Positions 20,621-33,070 of a stretch of 64,000 nt of DNA are shown one piece after another. Position numbers and translations under genes: made by a program. A model generated the notes under the pieces. That model saw only the letters and a program-made list of their open reading frames with translations. It was not told the origin of the DNA and did not search any database. The stretch is from Maylandia zebra (Eukaryota; Chordata; Actinopteri; Cichliformes; Cichlidae), in assembly GCF_041146795.1 (NCBI RefSeq), contig NC_135167.1:28799454-28863453 (forward strand). Direction: 5' to 3'. Every line of letters begins with the position of its first letter. The stretch's first letter is position 1.

Positions 20621-22265
20621 ATATTTACCAAAACAGACATTAACATGCAAAAGCAATATATATGGTAGGACCTACCTTTAAGCATACCTATAATATTATA
20701 CGTTATTACCTCATGTGCCAAATAAGTAAAATCAGCTGATGGAGCTGTTGGAAAAATCTAACTTTGTTTTTTGTTGGGGTTTTTTTTTTTTAGTTGTAAA
20801 AACCCAAAAATGACAGCCAGTGCAAATGCTTTTAAGCTGGGCATTTTGCCTGTACCTTCATTACAGTAAAAAATCAAAAACAAACTCAGTGGATTCACTG
20901 AACCTCTATACTGTAATAAATTTCCCTTTGAAGTTGCAGCACAGTTATGGTAATGCTGCCATAATATTTGACATTCCCACCAACACCCTGAAGCTGGACC
21001 CAGGCTGGTCCTGATTAATCACCATGGGAGTTTCAACCATCAAAGTCTAAACACTACAGAGCAGAACTAGCCATTATAATAACTCTAATGATTTGGACTT
21101 TCACATTTTCTACTTGCTAAAGGAAAATGACTGTACTGTAGCCTACACATCCAGTTTTTAGTTGTATTTACTAAGACGTGAGCGTCACTGTACAAAATTT
21201 CCTGCATTTATACAATGTTTTTACATTTTGTTAGTAGATTATTATTGCTTTTAGTAAATGCTACTTCTAGCACCTATCTGCTGTAGAAACAGCAGTACAG
21301 CGTCTACAGTTTGAGTACCTAATGTAACGCTGGGGTTAACGGGTGGCTTGTTGTGTCTGCACTGTGGTATAATTTCTTCCAAGGTTAGTTCTGCTCAGTG
21401 TAAACACAGACATAGTTGTTGAACCACAGTAGATGTTTTCACTTCAAGCCTTCAGGTGCAACTTGAACCTTGCAGCAACAGCTCGCTGCCACGCTGGTCA
21501 CATTTTCAAAACAAATGCTTGCAACAATCCCAAATGCCACTAAAAGGGTTTATGGCACAAATGGCTGGTTTCACGGGCTCCTCGGAGACTGCAGTAAAAG
21601 AGGTAAATATAGAAACAACTGGTAGGCTGAAAATAAGGCTTTAAACAGTGAAGCTGTGGTGAAGGGAAAGGGTGATTTGATTAAATGAATGTGCCCTGTT
21701 CTTGTTGTTTTCTTTGGTTGGGAATAGAGCAACAACGCTGCGAGAGAGACAAAGAGATAGTTTTGAGACAGGCAGCCGCAGAGCTACAGTCACCTCTTCT
21801 GGCAGGGTGGTTAGCGGTTGGACGGCTGTGTCCTGTCTGACCTGTGTGAGGTGGAGATGTGATAATACAAACCTGAAGTTAGAGGTCTGGAGGGAATTTA
21901 TAGGGTTTTTTATATGCTCTATTTGAGTCGACCAGAGACGTCTGCTGCTTCCTCTGCTTTTAGGATGCACGTTGGAGAGGTGCGTAAGGAGACAGAGCAA
22001 GTGACGGGTACAGAAGACGCACACACACCCAGACAGAAAAGCAGGCATACAAAAACTTTCACACTCACACGCACAAACAAAATCCAGCAAGAACCAGTAC
22101 TGCAACCCTCCTAACCTTTTGTGCGGTGGCTTGTGTGGTTTGGAAAACTCCAGGGTGTGTTGCAGTCCAACGGCAGTAGGAGTGTCAGAAGATGATGTCC
22201 TCTCTCCCCACACAGCCTTTCTATTAGCGCTGTATCTGAATACGAGGAGTTCACTGCAGCTGTAA
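20621..22265. other. Intergenic, no gene seen
   Basis: AT-rich with no splice-supported exons. A 223-codon minus-strand open frame (21641-22312) runs into the next repeat and has no domain, so it was not called. Confidence 0.5.
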
Positions 22266-22267
22266 GT

Positions 22268-22755
22268 TATAGATTCACTGGCCACTTCACTTTGCAACAC
22301 CTGTTCAGCCAATCACACAGCAGCAACTCAGTGGATTTAGGCATGTAGACATGGTCAAGACGAACTGTTGTTGTCAGATGGGCTGGCCTGAGTGATTTAT
22401 ATCCTGCTGATCTGCTGGGATTTCCCCACATGATCATCTCTAAAGTTTACAGAGAATGGTAAGCAAAGGAGAAAATATCCAGTGAGGGCCAGGTCTATGG
22501 GTGAAAATGCATTTTTGATGTCAGAGGAGAATGGCTACTTGTTAGAGCCAAGCACAAGGTCATCTGTGAATGCACATCAAATCGGAAGCAATTGTGTGAT
22601 GCTGTCATGCCATTATGGGCCAAAATCTCTGAGGAATGTTTCCATCTCCTTCTAGAATATGCTCCATGAAGAATTAAGGCAGTTCTGAAGGTAAAAGTGG
22701 GTTAAACCCAGTACTAGTAAGGTGTACCTAATGAAATGGCCAGTGAGTGTATTTG
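22268..22755 (+). mobile_element. Internally deleted Tc1-like element
   Basis: Left end TTCACTGGCCACTTCACTTT and right end GGTGTACCTAATGAAATGGC then CAGTGAGTGTA form the terminal inverted repeats of a Tc1 family common in fish. Inner sequence keeps its start (TTTAGGCATGTAGACATGGT, TTTACAGAGAATGGT) and its end (GAAGAATTAAGGCAGTTCTG). The middle of the transposase, including the catalytic region, is missing. The element is therefore a deletion derivative of about 490 bp. Confidence 0.85.
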
Positions 22756-23717
22756 TACTTCACATTATTGCAACAATGTATAACATAAACTGGGAAATGT
22801 ATTTCCTGAGAGTAAGAATCTCTTTTGTGAGAGTGTCCTGGACCAAGATAAGCACAAAAGTCCTCCAACTGATTTTGTGTGTCAAAATTTCAGACACAAT
22901 TTTTTCTCCGCATTTAATTTTTATTTAAAATTTTTGTCACCCATAAACAGTCCAAATTTAGACCTGAGATTTTGCACTTAAAGTAAAAAGAAGTATAACA
23001 GTAAATCAGCTCACTACAAACTTCACTTCTGAAGGCAAAGGGGGGCCCAACTCTGCACCAGTAGAGCTTGTTAGTTTTTGGTTGTCCTTGACTTGCCAGC
23101 CACTTTGTTTTGTAAAGTAAGGAAAGCCATGGAAATGTAAATGCCACCATGCCTCAGTTCAGATTTGAGAAAACGTCTCATTTTTTCCCAGGCAGGCCCT
23201 GCCCGCAACAATCAAGAGTTATGTAACTGCTTATCTCCCACAGCCAGGTCTAGACTGACTCACTTACACCCATTCTAAAACAGGTTTGCTACTTCTTGAG
23301 GAAATTGACACCATCTATGAAATGATTCTTGGCATCATTTCGTGCCAGGCTGACCCATTTGAGGACATTAGTACACAGAGTACACTCACAGCGAGACTCT
23401 CACACAGAGAATTTTCAAATACTGATATCTCTGCCTGTGACTTTGCACACAATGTCAGACTTCCTGCCTCAGAAAGTCTGGTCCAAGCTAAGGAATTGCA
23501 TTGTAAATGGATGGGATGAATTATTATGGGTTTTGCCCTGCATGAAACCAGGAAATTCCCAAGAAGTGTAGGATTGTAATAAGATCTCCCACTCACTATC
23601 TCTCCTGCTCTCTCTCTCTGACCCCTCAATGCCCATGAATGAACATACTGGTTTGAATGCACTGATCTTCTAGTAGGAGGAAGAATTGAAGCAGAGATTA
23701 TTTTTGAAGTTTAAATG
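22756..23717. other. Intergenic, no gene seen
   Basis: No recognised gene or repeat; overlapping short open frames at 23286-23662 on both strands lack any domain. Confidence 0.5.
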
Positions 23718-25955
23718 GCATAAATCAAATATTCTTTTTTTTTGATCAAGGTCTTTTTATTGAACAAAGAATTGCTTCCAACAACAATTATGGCAAAATT
23801 AACAAACAGTTGTGCCCCCCCCCCCACCCATCCAGAACAGTGTAACTAAAACCCAGCCAGAGAGGAAAGAAGAGATAAAATAACATAAAATAAAATAAAA
23901 TTACAGATACAAAGTAAATAATAAAATAAATGAACAACAGCAAGAGGAAAAAAAAAACAACAACAAAAAAACACCCCACTCACACGCACATTAAGCAATA
24001 GTATCCGGACTTAATCTTTCAAAGTAAGTAAGAAAAGGTCGCCATGTGTCATAAAACCTCCGAACCGAACCTTTTACAGTGTAGCGGATCTTTTCCAGCT
24101 GAGTATAGTACATGACATCCTTAACCCATTGCCCATATACAGGTGGAAGTGGCTCTTTCCATTTCAATAATATCATTCTACGGGCCAAAAGAGTGCAGAA
24201 GGCCAGAAGATCAGAGTGTGATTTGGAAAGACTGGCATCACAAGGCGTCACCCCAAAAATAGCTATAAACGGGCAGGGTGCAATTGGAACACCAAATATG
24301 TTGGACATGGTTTCAAATATGCTTTTCCAAAAGCTACCCAGTTTTGGACACGCCCAGAACATGTGAAATAGGGAAGGAGGCTCTCGTTTGCACCGGTCAC
24401 ATGTGGGGGTCAAACCCATCCTTGATTTTGCTCAGTCTAGTTTTAGACCAATGGAGACGGTGAACCACTTTGAACTGAATCACCACATGTTTAAGGCAAA
24501 TAGATGACGAAGAAACTCTATTGATTATCTTATGCCAAGTCTCATCTGTAATCCGTTGGCCAAGATCACTTCCCCATCGTTCCCTAAGTGATTGCAATGT
24601 GGACAGCCTAAAATTACTTAACAGCTCATAAACATCACTTATAACCCGCTTAGCATTTGGTTTAAAATCAAAAATATCATCCAAAAGGGATGGAGGTGGA
24701 CAGGACAGAAAGCAGTCAGTATTAGAAGCAACAAAATTCCTGAGTTGTAGATACCTGAAAAAGTGTGACTGAGGAATCTTGAACTTGTTCACCAGCTGTT
24801 CAAATGAGGAAAAGATATTGTCCGTGAAAAGAGCAGTCATTGACGTTATTCCAAGCTTTGTCCATATGTTAAATGCCTCGTCCGTTAAGGATGGGGAGAA
24901 CATGCAATGTCTATGCGGTGGTGCATTAAGAGAGAGTTCAGTCTGTTTAAAGTGCCGTCTGAGCTGATACCATAACTTCAGTGAGTGGACAACAAGAGGA
25001 TTCGTGGTGAAGCTGGAGATCGGTCCCGCCAGAGGTAATCTGGCACACAGCAAAGACACCAGGGAGGATTGACTCACCGACAGCCGCTCCAGTGTTACCC
25101 ATGATGATGATAAATTATCATGGTCTTTTATCCAGTACAATAATGCTCTTATATTAGCTGCCCAGTAATAAAACAGAAAATTTGGGAGTGCTAAGCCTCC
25201 TGCGCTCCGCGGTCTTTGTAATACACTCTGTTTCAGCCTAGGTGGTTTTTTGTTCCAAATGAAGGAGGAGATTTGACTATTTAGATTATTAAAAAAAGAC
25301 TTGGTTAAAAAAATTGGAAGACACTGAAAAAGATATAGAAATTTAGGAAATATAGTCATCTTAATGATATTTAATCTACCACCCAGCGAAAGAGGCAAGG
25401 ACTCCCACTTTCCAAAATCCTCCTTTAGTTTAGACAATAAAGGAAGATAATTGGTTTTATACAAGTTTTTATGGTTCTGCGTAATCCAAATGCCCAAGTA
25501 TTTGAACTTGTTATAGCTGAGCTTGAAAGGTGCTAAAATAGACGAAAGTTCCCCGGTTATTGTACCTAAAGGTATTGCCTCACTTTTCCCGAAATTCACC
25601 TTATATCCGGAAATTGTCCCGAATTCCTTAAGTACATCTAAAAGTTTAGGGGGGCTATTTGAAGGGTTGGAAATAAACAAGAGCATGTTGTCGGCATAAA
25701 GAGAGACTTTATGCTCGATATCCCCACGACGTATTCCCTCAACCTCAACACAGTGTCTTAGAGCAATAGCTAGCGGTTCAATTGCGATGGCAAAAAGGAG
25801 AGGTGACAAAGGGCACCCCTGTCGTGTGCCACGCTGAAGCTGAAAAAAGGGGGACAGACTATTGTTGGTCCGAATGGCCGCTACAGGGTCACAGTACAAT
25901 ACTTTTATCCAGGATACAAAATTACTCCCGAGGCCAAGCATAAATCAAATATTCT
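23718..25955 (-). mobile_element. 5'-truncated L1-like LINE with 18-bp target duplication
   Basis: The insertion (23736-25937) is flanked by perfect copies of GCATAAATCAAATATTCT at 23718-23735 and 25938-25955. On the minus strand its 3' end shows TTCAATAAAAAGACCTTGAT then a poly(A) run next to the left duplication. This is a textbook target-primed insertion with a tail and a truncated 5' end. It carries the C-terminal part of ORF2. The perfect duplication suggests a fairly recent insertion, although the coding frame already has a shift. Confidence 0.96.
23991..25941 (-). pseudogene. LINE ORF2 C-terminal part (reverse transcriptase)
   Basis: Minus-strand frame begins within the reverse transcriptase (FFQLQRGTRQGCPLSPLLFA) and continues through the catalytic box, read here as YADNMLLF where the family has YADD. 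It then has SGYKVNFGKSEAIPLG, the thumb region, and a C-terminal Cys-rich motif (CDRCKREPPSLFHMFWACP). A one-base gain in a C run near 24410 moves the last part into another frame (23991-24419). The first ATG at 25941 comes from the target site itself, so it is not the natural start. The D to N change alone should abolish polymerase activity. The clade is L1/Tx1-like by motif style. Confidence 0.93.
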
Positions 25956-27960
25956 AAATGAATGTATGAAGCTTTTCGCTGAAAAAAAATCACAACAATC
26001 AAAACCAAAATGAGGGGAAGTTTAAGCAGACTGAAGAGTGTATGGAGGCCATCGATGTCGATAAATACAACAATAAAACATGAAATATATAATAAAATCT
26101 AACACACAGCTTGTAAGAGCCTAATTCACCTCCTCTGGGGTTGTTCAGTGCAGCTGCTTTTTAACCTCAAAAAACCATAAAAGCTGCTTTGTACCATGCG
26201 CTCAGGCCTTCATGCATGCTTGTAGTATAATATCAACATGTCTGTTTCATTCCACAATAACACACTGGACACTGGGGAAACAGTGACTACTAAAGGGAAA
26301 AGATTTATGACGACAGATCTAAAAATATAATTCAGTTTGTTTCAAAAGGCTGGTTAGTTTAACATCAGGGTAAACGGCTCCTCTTGTACAATGAGTCATA
26401 TTTTTTAACCAATCCAAAGGATATTGAAAAGGAGCTTTCTGCACAATAACTGCAAACGATGAGACGACGACTCGACACTGACAAAGAGGGAAAAAAGCAC
26501 TTCTCACATTTCTCTGACCTACATAATGCCTCCATACATTCCTTCAGCCACATTACATAACGTGTGGAGTGACTCAGAGAGGCCCAGAGGACACACCCAG
26601 CTCAGATAGTTCTTCTGCTGAATTAGATTTCATCAGCTGTAATAGAAGTACAACACTCTGTATTGACTCGTGCACATTATATAGGCCTGTTTATAAAACA
26701 TTAGGGAAATGATTCATATCATTTCTCTCGAGTTTTTCCTTTTCAATTTTCAAAAGCAAAAGGAAAACTTTCTGAGACTTTTAGGGAACATCTTTTTTTG
26801 CTTCAAAAAAATTACATAGAAAGATGTGGGTTTAGTCCATATGTGGCTACACAATTTCTATTATTCCTATTTTTATTATTCAAAGTGCACATTAAATAAG
26901 TATCATTTGAAATCTTTAAACGTGGCTAACGGTCTGTGTTAGCTAACAGTCTGTAGGGGTCTTTATATGAAGGTCGATGTTTCTGTAAATGTGTAATTAG
27001 CACTACTTGTTTAAACTCAGTCATGGGTTTTTATTCTTTGTTGGATTTTTAATATAATTTTGACACGTCTATAAAAGCTGGAAAATAACATCAAATTTCC
27101 TACATTTGCTAAACATGGGGGAAAACTGAAGTTTGTTTATAGGATAAGGTATAAAAACGTTAAAAATGAGTGAATGGGCCCAATTACTGATCACTAAGTG
27201 TAAGGTTTATACAGGATCTAAATTAACAGTACTGGCAATTACCAGTTTTTCTATGAGGCGTCCAATGTGTCGCCTCAAATTTGGACACAAGATACATTCA
27301 GTTTGCTTTCCTAATAAATAACATTACTGGTATTTACATTTCTAAAATATTTAATTCCTGTTTCTTTTTATGACAGGTGGTTAATACATTTGTTAAGCAC
27401 CGTAGATGTTTAAGATTTTAGTAGGACATAAGTAAAAAAAAAAAAAAAAATGCATAGTGCTTTTTATATAGTGCATTTTTTTTTTTAATAATCAAAAACA
27501 CTTTTAAAACAACCTCCGCTCACTAATGTGCTTAAGAAACAAACTATAGCATATACTCAAAAACATGATCTGTGTGCCTTACACCATTGTCCAATCTGAC
27601 ACTGCATGTTTTTTCCTAAATGAGACTGTTTTCAGCCGTTTATTCATGCGATTTGTTACACGAACCCATTTAATCAGTAAAACTTCAAAGTTATGTAATT
27701 GAGTTTAATCTGTATGAAAGAAGAGTCCAAATGTGTGTGAATTTGGATAAGCTGTACTCACGAGGAGAGTCCCTCTTATCGTTTGCACCAACTGTTGCCT
27801 GGGAGCAAGATAGAGAAAGCTAAATGTGCCCATCTAAGCAGCTACTCAATGTTCCTGGTGTATATTTTAAATAACCAATTTAAAGTTAAACACTTCAGAA
27901 TTCACAAAGTTCCATTTTGCAACAGCTGAAGTGGGAGTGTCGTGTTCTAAAAATAATCAG
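25956..27960. other. Intergenic, no gene seen
   Basis: AT-rich sequence downstream of nmrk2, with A- and T-homopolymer tracts near 27436-27485. No exon or repeat family was recognised. Confidence 0.5.
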
Positions 27961-27969
27961 TACACGTTG

Positions 27970-28351
27970 TAATTGGCAGGAGGATCATTTATTGACATAC
28001 GCAACTTGAGTGCAACCATCCTGTTAACAAATCCATCAATTCTCTTTGGAGTGTACTCTGTATCAAAGCAATAAATACGATCGATATAAAATCATGCCAG
28101 CATCATATGCTGAAAGGTAAACATTTACAAAATAACAAAAAAACAAAAAAAAAAAAAACATAGCACTCTGATAAATGAGCTGCCAGGTGGAAACTTAAGG
28201 CAAGGCGGTCTTCAGCTTGCAGATTGATTATATGATCCTTTTAGCCAATCAGATGATCTGCAATACAGAAAGTACACAAAATCAGTAACAGAAGTTTACA
28301 TATAAAACAGGTTTTTTTTTGCTATATAATTACAGGATTTTAATACTTTTG
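27970..28351 (-). other. nmrk2: nmrk2 3' UTR with polyadenylation signal
   Basis: Downstream of the stop codon on the minus strand the first convincing AATAAA is the complement of TTTATT at about 27988, so the transcript probably ends near 27970. The UTR includes an A-rich tract complementary to 28137-28159. Confidence 0.5.
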
Positions 28352-30078
28352 TTAGAGAGACTTCTGGATGTTATTCAGGATGTCGCCATAGACAAAGTTG
28401 AACAGCGCCTCCTTTGACTTGGTTCCGTCCAGCTGCACTGTAAGAGGATACACACACATTTAATCAGTGTGGTCAGCCTTTATGTGACAAAGCACCACAC
28501 ATGGTTACAACATTTACAATAATAAAAAACGGAATCAACTTACCAACATCAACAGCTGATGCCTCCATGATGTTCTTATGTTTCAGGTACATGGGCCAGA
28601 CGTGGCCGTCAAAAAGGCCAGGTGGGTCTGGTACCAGGTAGTTTCTTGAGCTGCAGAATGACACAAGACCAGTTAAAAAAAAAGATTAAGCTACAGCTGC
28701 ATGGATGGCAAACACATGTGAAGAACAACACTAGAGCACTTACCACCTCCTCTTTTTGCATTCTTCATATGGGATGGAAATAAAGTAGCGTTGGTTCAGC
28801 ACGTCGATCAAAGGTCTGCAACAGGTACAGATGAATTGGTGTCATTTGACTTCGAGAACAAGCACTTAACTCACATGTAGCTAAGCACAGATTCTTACTC
28901 GTAGGTGTAAAGCAAGAAGCCTTCCACAATAAGGATGTGAGTCTCCTCATCCTCCTTGCGGTCAGACTTTGGCACGATCTCAGAATCCAGGGTGTTATTA
29001 ACGCCATGAGACTTCTCAAACTTCACCGGGTTCTCCAGCCACGCATAGATGGTACTCATCATAGCCTCCATGTCCAGAGCAGTGATGACTGAAGAGATGG
29101 CAGAGGGGGAGAAGGAAGAAAAAAAAAAAACAGAAGTGTGCAGAAAGTTGCAAAAAAGAAAACAAGTGAGAAACACATGTTCAAACTCCCAGATTTCGTT
29201 TACATTGCATGCACGTTAGGAATGAAACACAACATTAAGGTTGAGTCATACACGCAAAACACAAACACACACAGACACCCACACACAAAGCCCTTCATAA
29301 AAACCCAGGCTTACCATCGTACTGCTTAAAGCCATCTTCACCAACTTCAATCTGATCTTGGGGCTGAAACATACATTGATGAGATGTACCCAGGTACATT
29401 CCACTAATGCTACACTCTGCTATATGGAAGGCGCTAGATTTTTTTTTTTTGTTTGTTTGTTTTTTTTAACAATACACACACTGTGTCAAACTGCTACCCA
29501 GAGCAGTCTCTTTGGTGAACTAAATCCAAAATGTAAAGATATGGAGATATGCATGTGGCTCACCTTGAAGAAGTCATCCTGATGTACCACGCAACAGTTG
29601 GGCAGGTTCTTGATCAGTCTGTTGGTGAGGGTGGTTTTCCCTCCGTTGGTTACACTACAGGGGAAGAAAAGGAATTAAAATGAATGAAGTGTGGTTGATG
29701 TAAAATAGGGCATGTGTTGCGGGGTCATTTTAAGGTAGTAGGCAGCCATATTTCCTCGTTAATTACTCATCTAATGCATTTTAACGTGTAATGTCAGGGC
29801 TGCCGGGTGCATGGTGTACTCGGCTATATTACATGCTTACAACGTTAGCTATTATTCATAAATTACCACATGGTTAGTTTAATATTTACAGAACCCAATG
29901 AGTGGCAATCGAAATGTTATAACGTTACGGTTCGAACAAAAAGCCATACCGGATGTAATGACCGCCGTCCCCACGTGTGACGGCCTTACAAGGCCTACAA
30001 GGTTGCTTAGCTTAGCTTAGCTTAGCTTAGCCATTCATCGTCTAGTACTCACCCGCCAATACCGATGATGTACTTCAT
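28352..30078 (-). CDS. nmrk2: Nicotinamide riboside kinase 2
   Basis: Phosphorylates nicotinamide riboside to NMN in the cytosol, feeding NAD+ salvage. Seven coding exons on the minus strand: 30053-30078, 29564-29654, 29315-29363, 28899-29088, 28744-28815, 28544-28650 and 28352-28437. All have GT-AG junctions and sum to 621 nt (206 aa). Start MKYIIGIGG, then the Walker A loop [11 protein letters not shown] (residues 8-18), the substrate/catalytic segment HQDDFFKP (D36 corresponds to the known catalytic Asp), the DMEAM region, [11 protein letters not shown], and the lid region [20 protein letters not shown], ending [26 protein letters not shown] and the long loop before EGFLL favour NMRK2 over NMRK1. 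Length is close to the family norm and no damage is seen. Members of this subfamily are often muscle-expressed. Confidence 0.95.
30003..30031. repeat. TTAGC pentamer array in nmrk2 intron 1
   Basis: Five tandem copies of the pentamer (CTTAG register) lie about 25 bp from the splice donor of the first nmrk2 exon. It is a short, potentially length-variable tract. Confidence 0.9.
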
Positions 30079-30345
30079 GTTTCCGTAAGTAGCCGAGAGG
30101 TCAAAACGTCAATAAAACCGGGTCAGGAGCACAGTGATCAGACGAGAAGAAGCTTAAAAAGAGAAGGTTGCAGCAGGAAACGTCAACTACTTGATTCCTC
30201 CATGGTACTTGAGTTGAGTGAGTAAGGTAAGAGCGGAGGAGACGGGCTGTCACGCGCACACAGTCTTCCACCAAAGAGGACCTTGGTTCTCTGTCGCTTC
30301 TACACATACCGGAGGGAGCCACGCGATTGGCTATTTAAACACTTC
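30079..30345 (-). promoter_or_regulatory. nmrk2: nmrk2 5' UTR and promoter region
   Basis: Upstream of the ATG the sequence becomes GC-richer than its surroundings. An inverted CCAAT is visible as GCGATTGGCTAT at 30323, so on the minus strand this is ATAGCCAATCGC. A second CCAAT-type motif (GCCAATCAGAAG at 30379, plus strand) lies beyond. No TATA box is clear, so a CCAAT-driven promoter is inferred. Confidence 0.45.
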
Positions 30346-30399
30346 GAGTTGGCCGGAGGCGTAAGTACTTCTATTCTCAGCCAATCAGAAGCGGAATAG

Positions 30400-31482
30400 A
30401 GGTAGCGTCAACTTCTTTATTTTAATCTTAATTTAACTGTTTCTGGTCTGCAGTATACGATTAAACTATACTATTTCATCTTAATTTAACCAGCTATATT
30501 AATGTTTACATGACGTCACAGCCATCATGAATGCGAGCCGCTAATATTGTCAACTTCGATGGAAAAGGTTCCTACATGAAACTGCTCGGTGAAGCTTGGT
30601 GAAGGATTTTTTTTCTCTCAAATCCCTATTTTATGGAAATAGACACTGCCGCTAGGTTTTTCGAATGTATTCTTTTAGTGTTTTGAACTTTACAAGGCAA
30701 GTGCCATTTAATTTTAATCACGAGAAGAAACATCTCAAACCAGGAAAGTCTAGTTAGTTACAGAGTTATTACAGGACCCAGGAAAGCATACCTTTTTAAT
30801 GTTACTGCCCCTTTTACATTTTTTTTTACATAAAGATAATAAAAAAATAATACGTTTTATTTCTAGGTCCATTTCAAAGCCCAAAAGCAGTTTACATTAG
30901 TACAGCAATTTAAAAACATATGCACAATGAAATGACAATAAAACCAAAAATTAAAATAACAAAAAACTATTTTAAAATAAGTGGTCATGGTAACAATGAG
31001 GTAACAGAAGTGATACATTTTTTTTATCCAGCATAACCTTTTGATGCATCACATGTGCACTAGTTGTAAAGAGTTTTAACTTAGATGAACTTCTGCACAG
31101 TACTGTAATATAATATCAGCTACAAGTCATATGAACGCTTTCCACTGAATTCCTGATTTTTATCATGAGCACCATGGCATAATCAATATCATCACCTTTA
31201 AGATATGATAGACAGAGTCCTATAGTGCACACTATGCCACTTCACTGAGTTATAGAAGGTGTAAAATCACCATAAAGACAGAAAGCACTTTACAGAAAGT
31301 GCCTCATTGGTAGCATTTCACTTATCTAATCAGAGAAGACAGAGGCTCTTTGAGTAACCGGGGCTGACAGACGTGTGACTTTAGGGCAACTGGTGGAAGA
31401 TGAACTCTCCAATTATTTCCCATTTCCCGCTTTCTTTTACAGATTTTCTTTCATAACCTTGTGGCATATATGTATATATATA

Positions 31483-31546
<64 letters not shown>

Positions 31547-32220
31547 GTGCAATGTGAGTGTGTCTTTACACACTCACATTGCTGTGGTGTTACTTTGGCC
31601 AGTCTGCTGCTGACCTTTTTCTGTTTTGTTTTGAAACTTCCCAACCAACTCCATGACACTGTTTCCTGAGGTTGCACCAAAATATTGCCTGTGTTAGGCC
31701 TTACAACCTCAACTATGAAGAGCAAGTGGCCAAGTGTGGAATTCAGTTAGGCTTGTAAGACTTATATTTATAGTTTGACAGAGCTATATTCTGGCAGCTT
31801 GTAGTCTGAGAGTTTCATGAATTTCTTGAAGAAGAAGAATCAGCAACAAAGCCTTCATTTTATGGTGTAATTGTGTTCTTCAAGGTCAACAGTCAAATAA
31901 TCAACACCTCTGATACTGAGACTACATCTGCACCAAAAGTCATAAAAAAATTTCTCTGAGTATTACACAGTATTACTTGACAAAATATAGATAACTAGAA
32001 TACTGAAGAAGTCACTTCTAGCTGTGTGACTTCTGTGTTACAGTCCTCTCATGTATACAAAAGCAGCCTGTAGTGAAACAAAAGTTCATGTTGCTAGGCA
32101 AATGTAGCACAATATAAAAATGCTCCTTTAACCTAAAAATTAGGTAAAATAATAATTGTTAAATTATGCATAAGTTTAGAACCCTAAATATATTTGTTAG
32201 TTTTGTATCATTATTGTGCT
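30400..32220. other. Intergenic, mostly unassigned
   Basis: No gene recognised. Contains a (TG)n tract (31484-31543) and nearby a 15-bp inverted repeat, GCAATGTGAGTGTGT and its complement, between about 31549 and 31582. Confidence 0.5.
31484..31543. repeat. (TG)n microsatellite
   Basis: About 29 TG units preceded by TATATATGTATG. The minus-strand open frame across it is a repeat artefact. Confidence 0.96.
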
Positions 32221-32229
32221 CTGAAAAAC

Positions 32230-33070
32230 AGCTCTACATGAAAAAGACACTAAGTACGTCTTTGGTGCTTCCACAGGAATTAGGTGGACAAGTAGCAGCC
32301 AGGTGCTGATAATTAAATGCACTTAATTAACTGATTAGCTGATAAGAAAGTGTGAGCGCCTTTACAGAAACACAAATTCTGGCAAATTCTACATCTCACA
32401 CTATACAGGCCCTTGGTTTGTATGTTAAATGTTCAAGTTCAATATCTAAATTCACTAAAAATACTTGTTTGGTTTGTTTGGATGGGTTGCCAGGAAAAAG
32501 CCGCTTCTCTCTAAAAAGAACACGACACTAGAGCTGGTAAAGTTGCATGACAATGACCCACAAGATTTCTGGAACAATGTCTTTTTGACATATGAGACCA
32601 GATTACAGATCTTTGGCTGTAATGCACGGTAGCATATTTGAAAAAAAAAACAAAAAACAAAACAAGACGCCATATCAGCACAAACACCTCATACCAACTA
32701 AACATGGTGGTGGTGTCATTGAGCTGACCACAAACTCAACTGTAGGCCATGTGGGCATCTGTGTGACAACTAAAGGTTGGAAAGAACGGGGTCGTTCAAC
32801 AGGACTTGAGCTCAAGCACAGCAGTAAATCTACAACAGAATGGCTGAAAATGATAAGTCCAGACTTCAGCTCGACTGAAATACTGTGGCAAGACTTAGGC
32901 ATGCATAACTAATGGTAATAAACTTCAATGAAGTGGAGCAGTGTTGTATAGAAGAGTGGGCCATAATTCCTCCACAGTGATGTGAAAGGCTGATAAAGTT
33001 ATACAGAAAACCATTACTTCAAGTTGTTGCTGTTGAAGCTGGTTCTACAAGCTACTGAGGCATGGTGTAT
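32230..33070 (+). mobile_element. Degenerate Tc1-like transposon relic
   Basis: Same family as 19790-20620. Recognisable pieces run from TCCACAGGAATTAGGTGGAC through AGAAAAAGCC.., CATATGAGACCAGATTACAG, GGCTGTAATGCACGGTAGCA, CACAAACACCTCATACCAAC, GGTGGTGGTGTCATTGAG and CCAGACTTCAGCTC. These represent the transposase from before the second catalytic Asp to the C-terminal region. Many substitutions and indels; non-functional. Confidence 0.8.

Noticed and set aside
21641-22312. 223-codon minus-strand open frame
   Set aside because: No domain, Cys/Ser-rich low-information composition, no splice context, and its 5' end runs into a Tc1-like repeat. Treated as a chance frame.
28352-30078. NMRK1 as the identity of the kinase
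   Set aside because: Segments such as [20 protein letters not shown] and the insertion before EGFLL match NMRK2 better.
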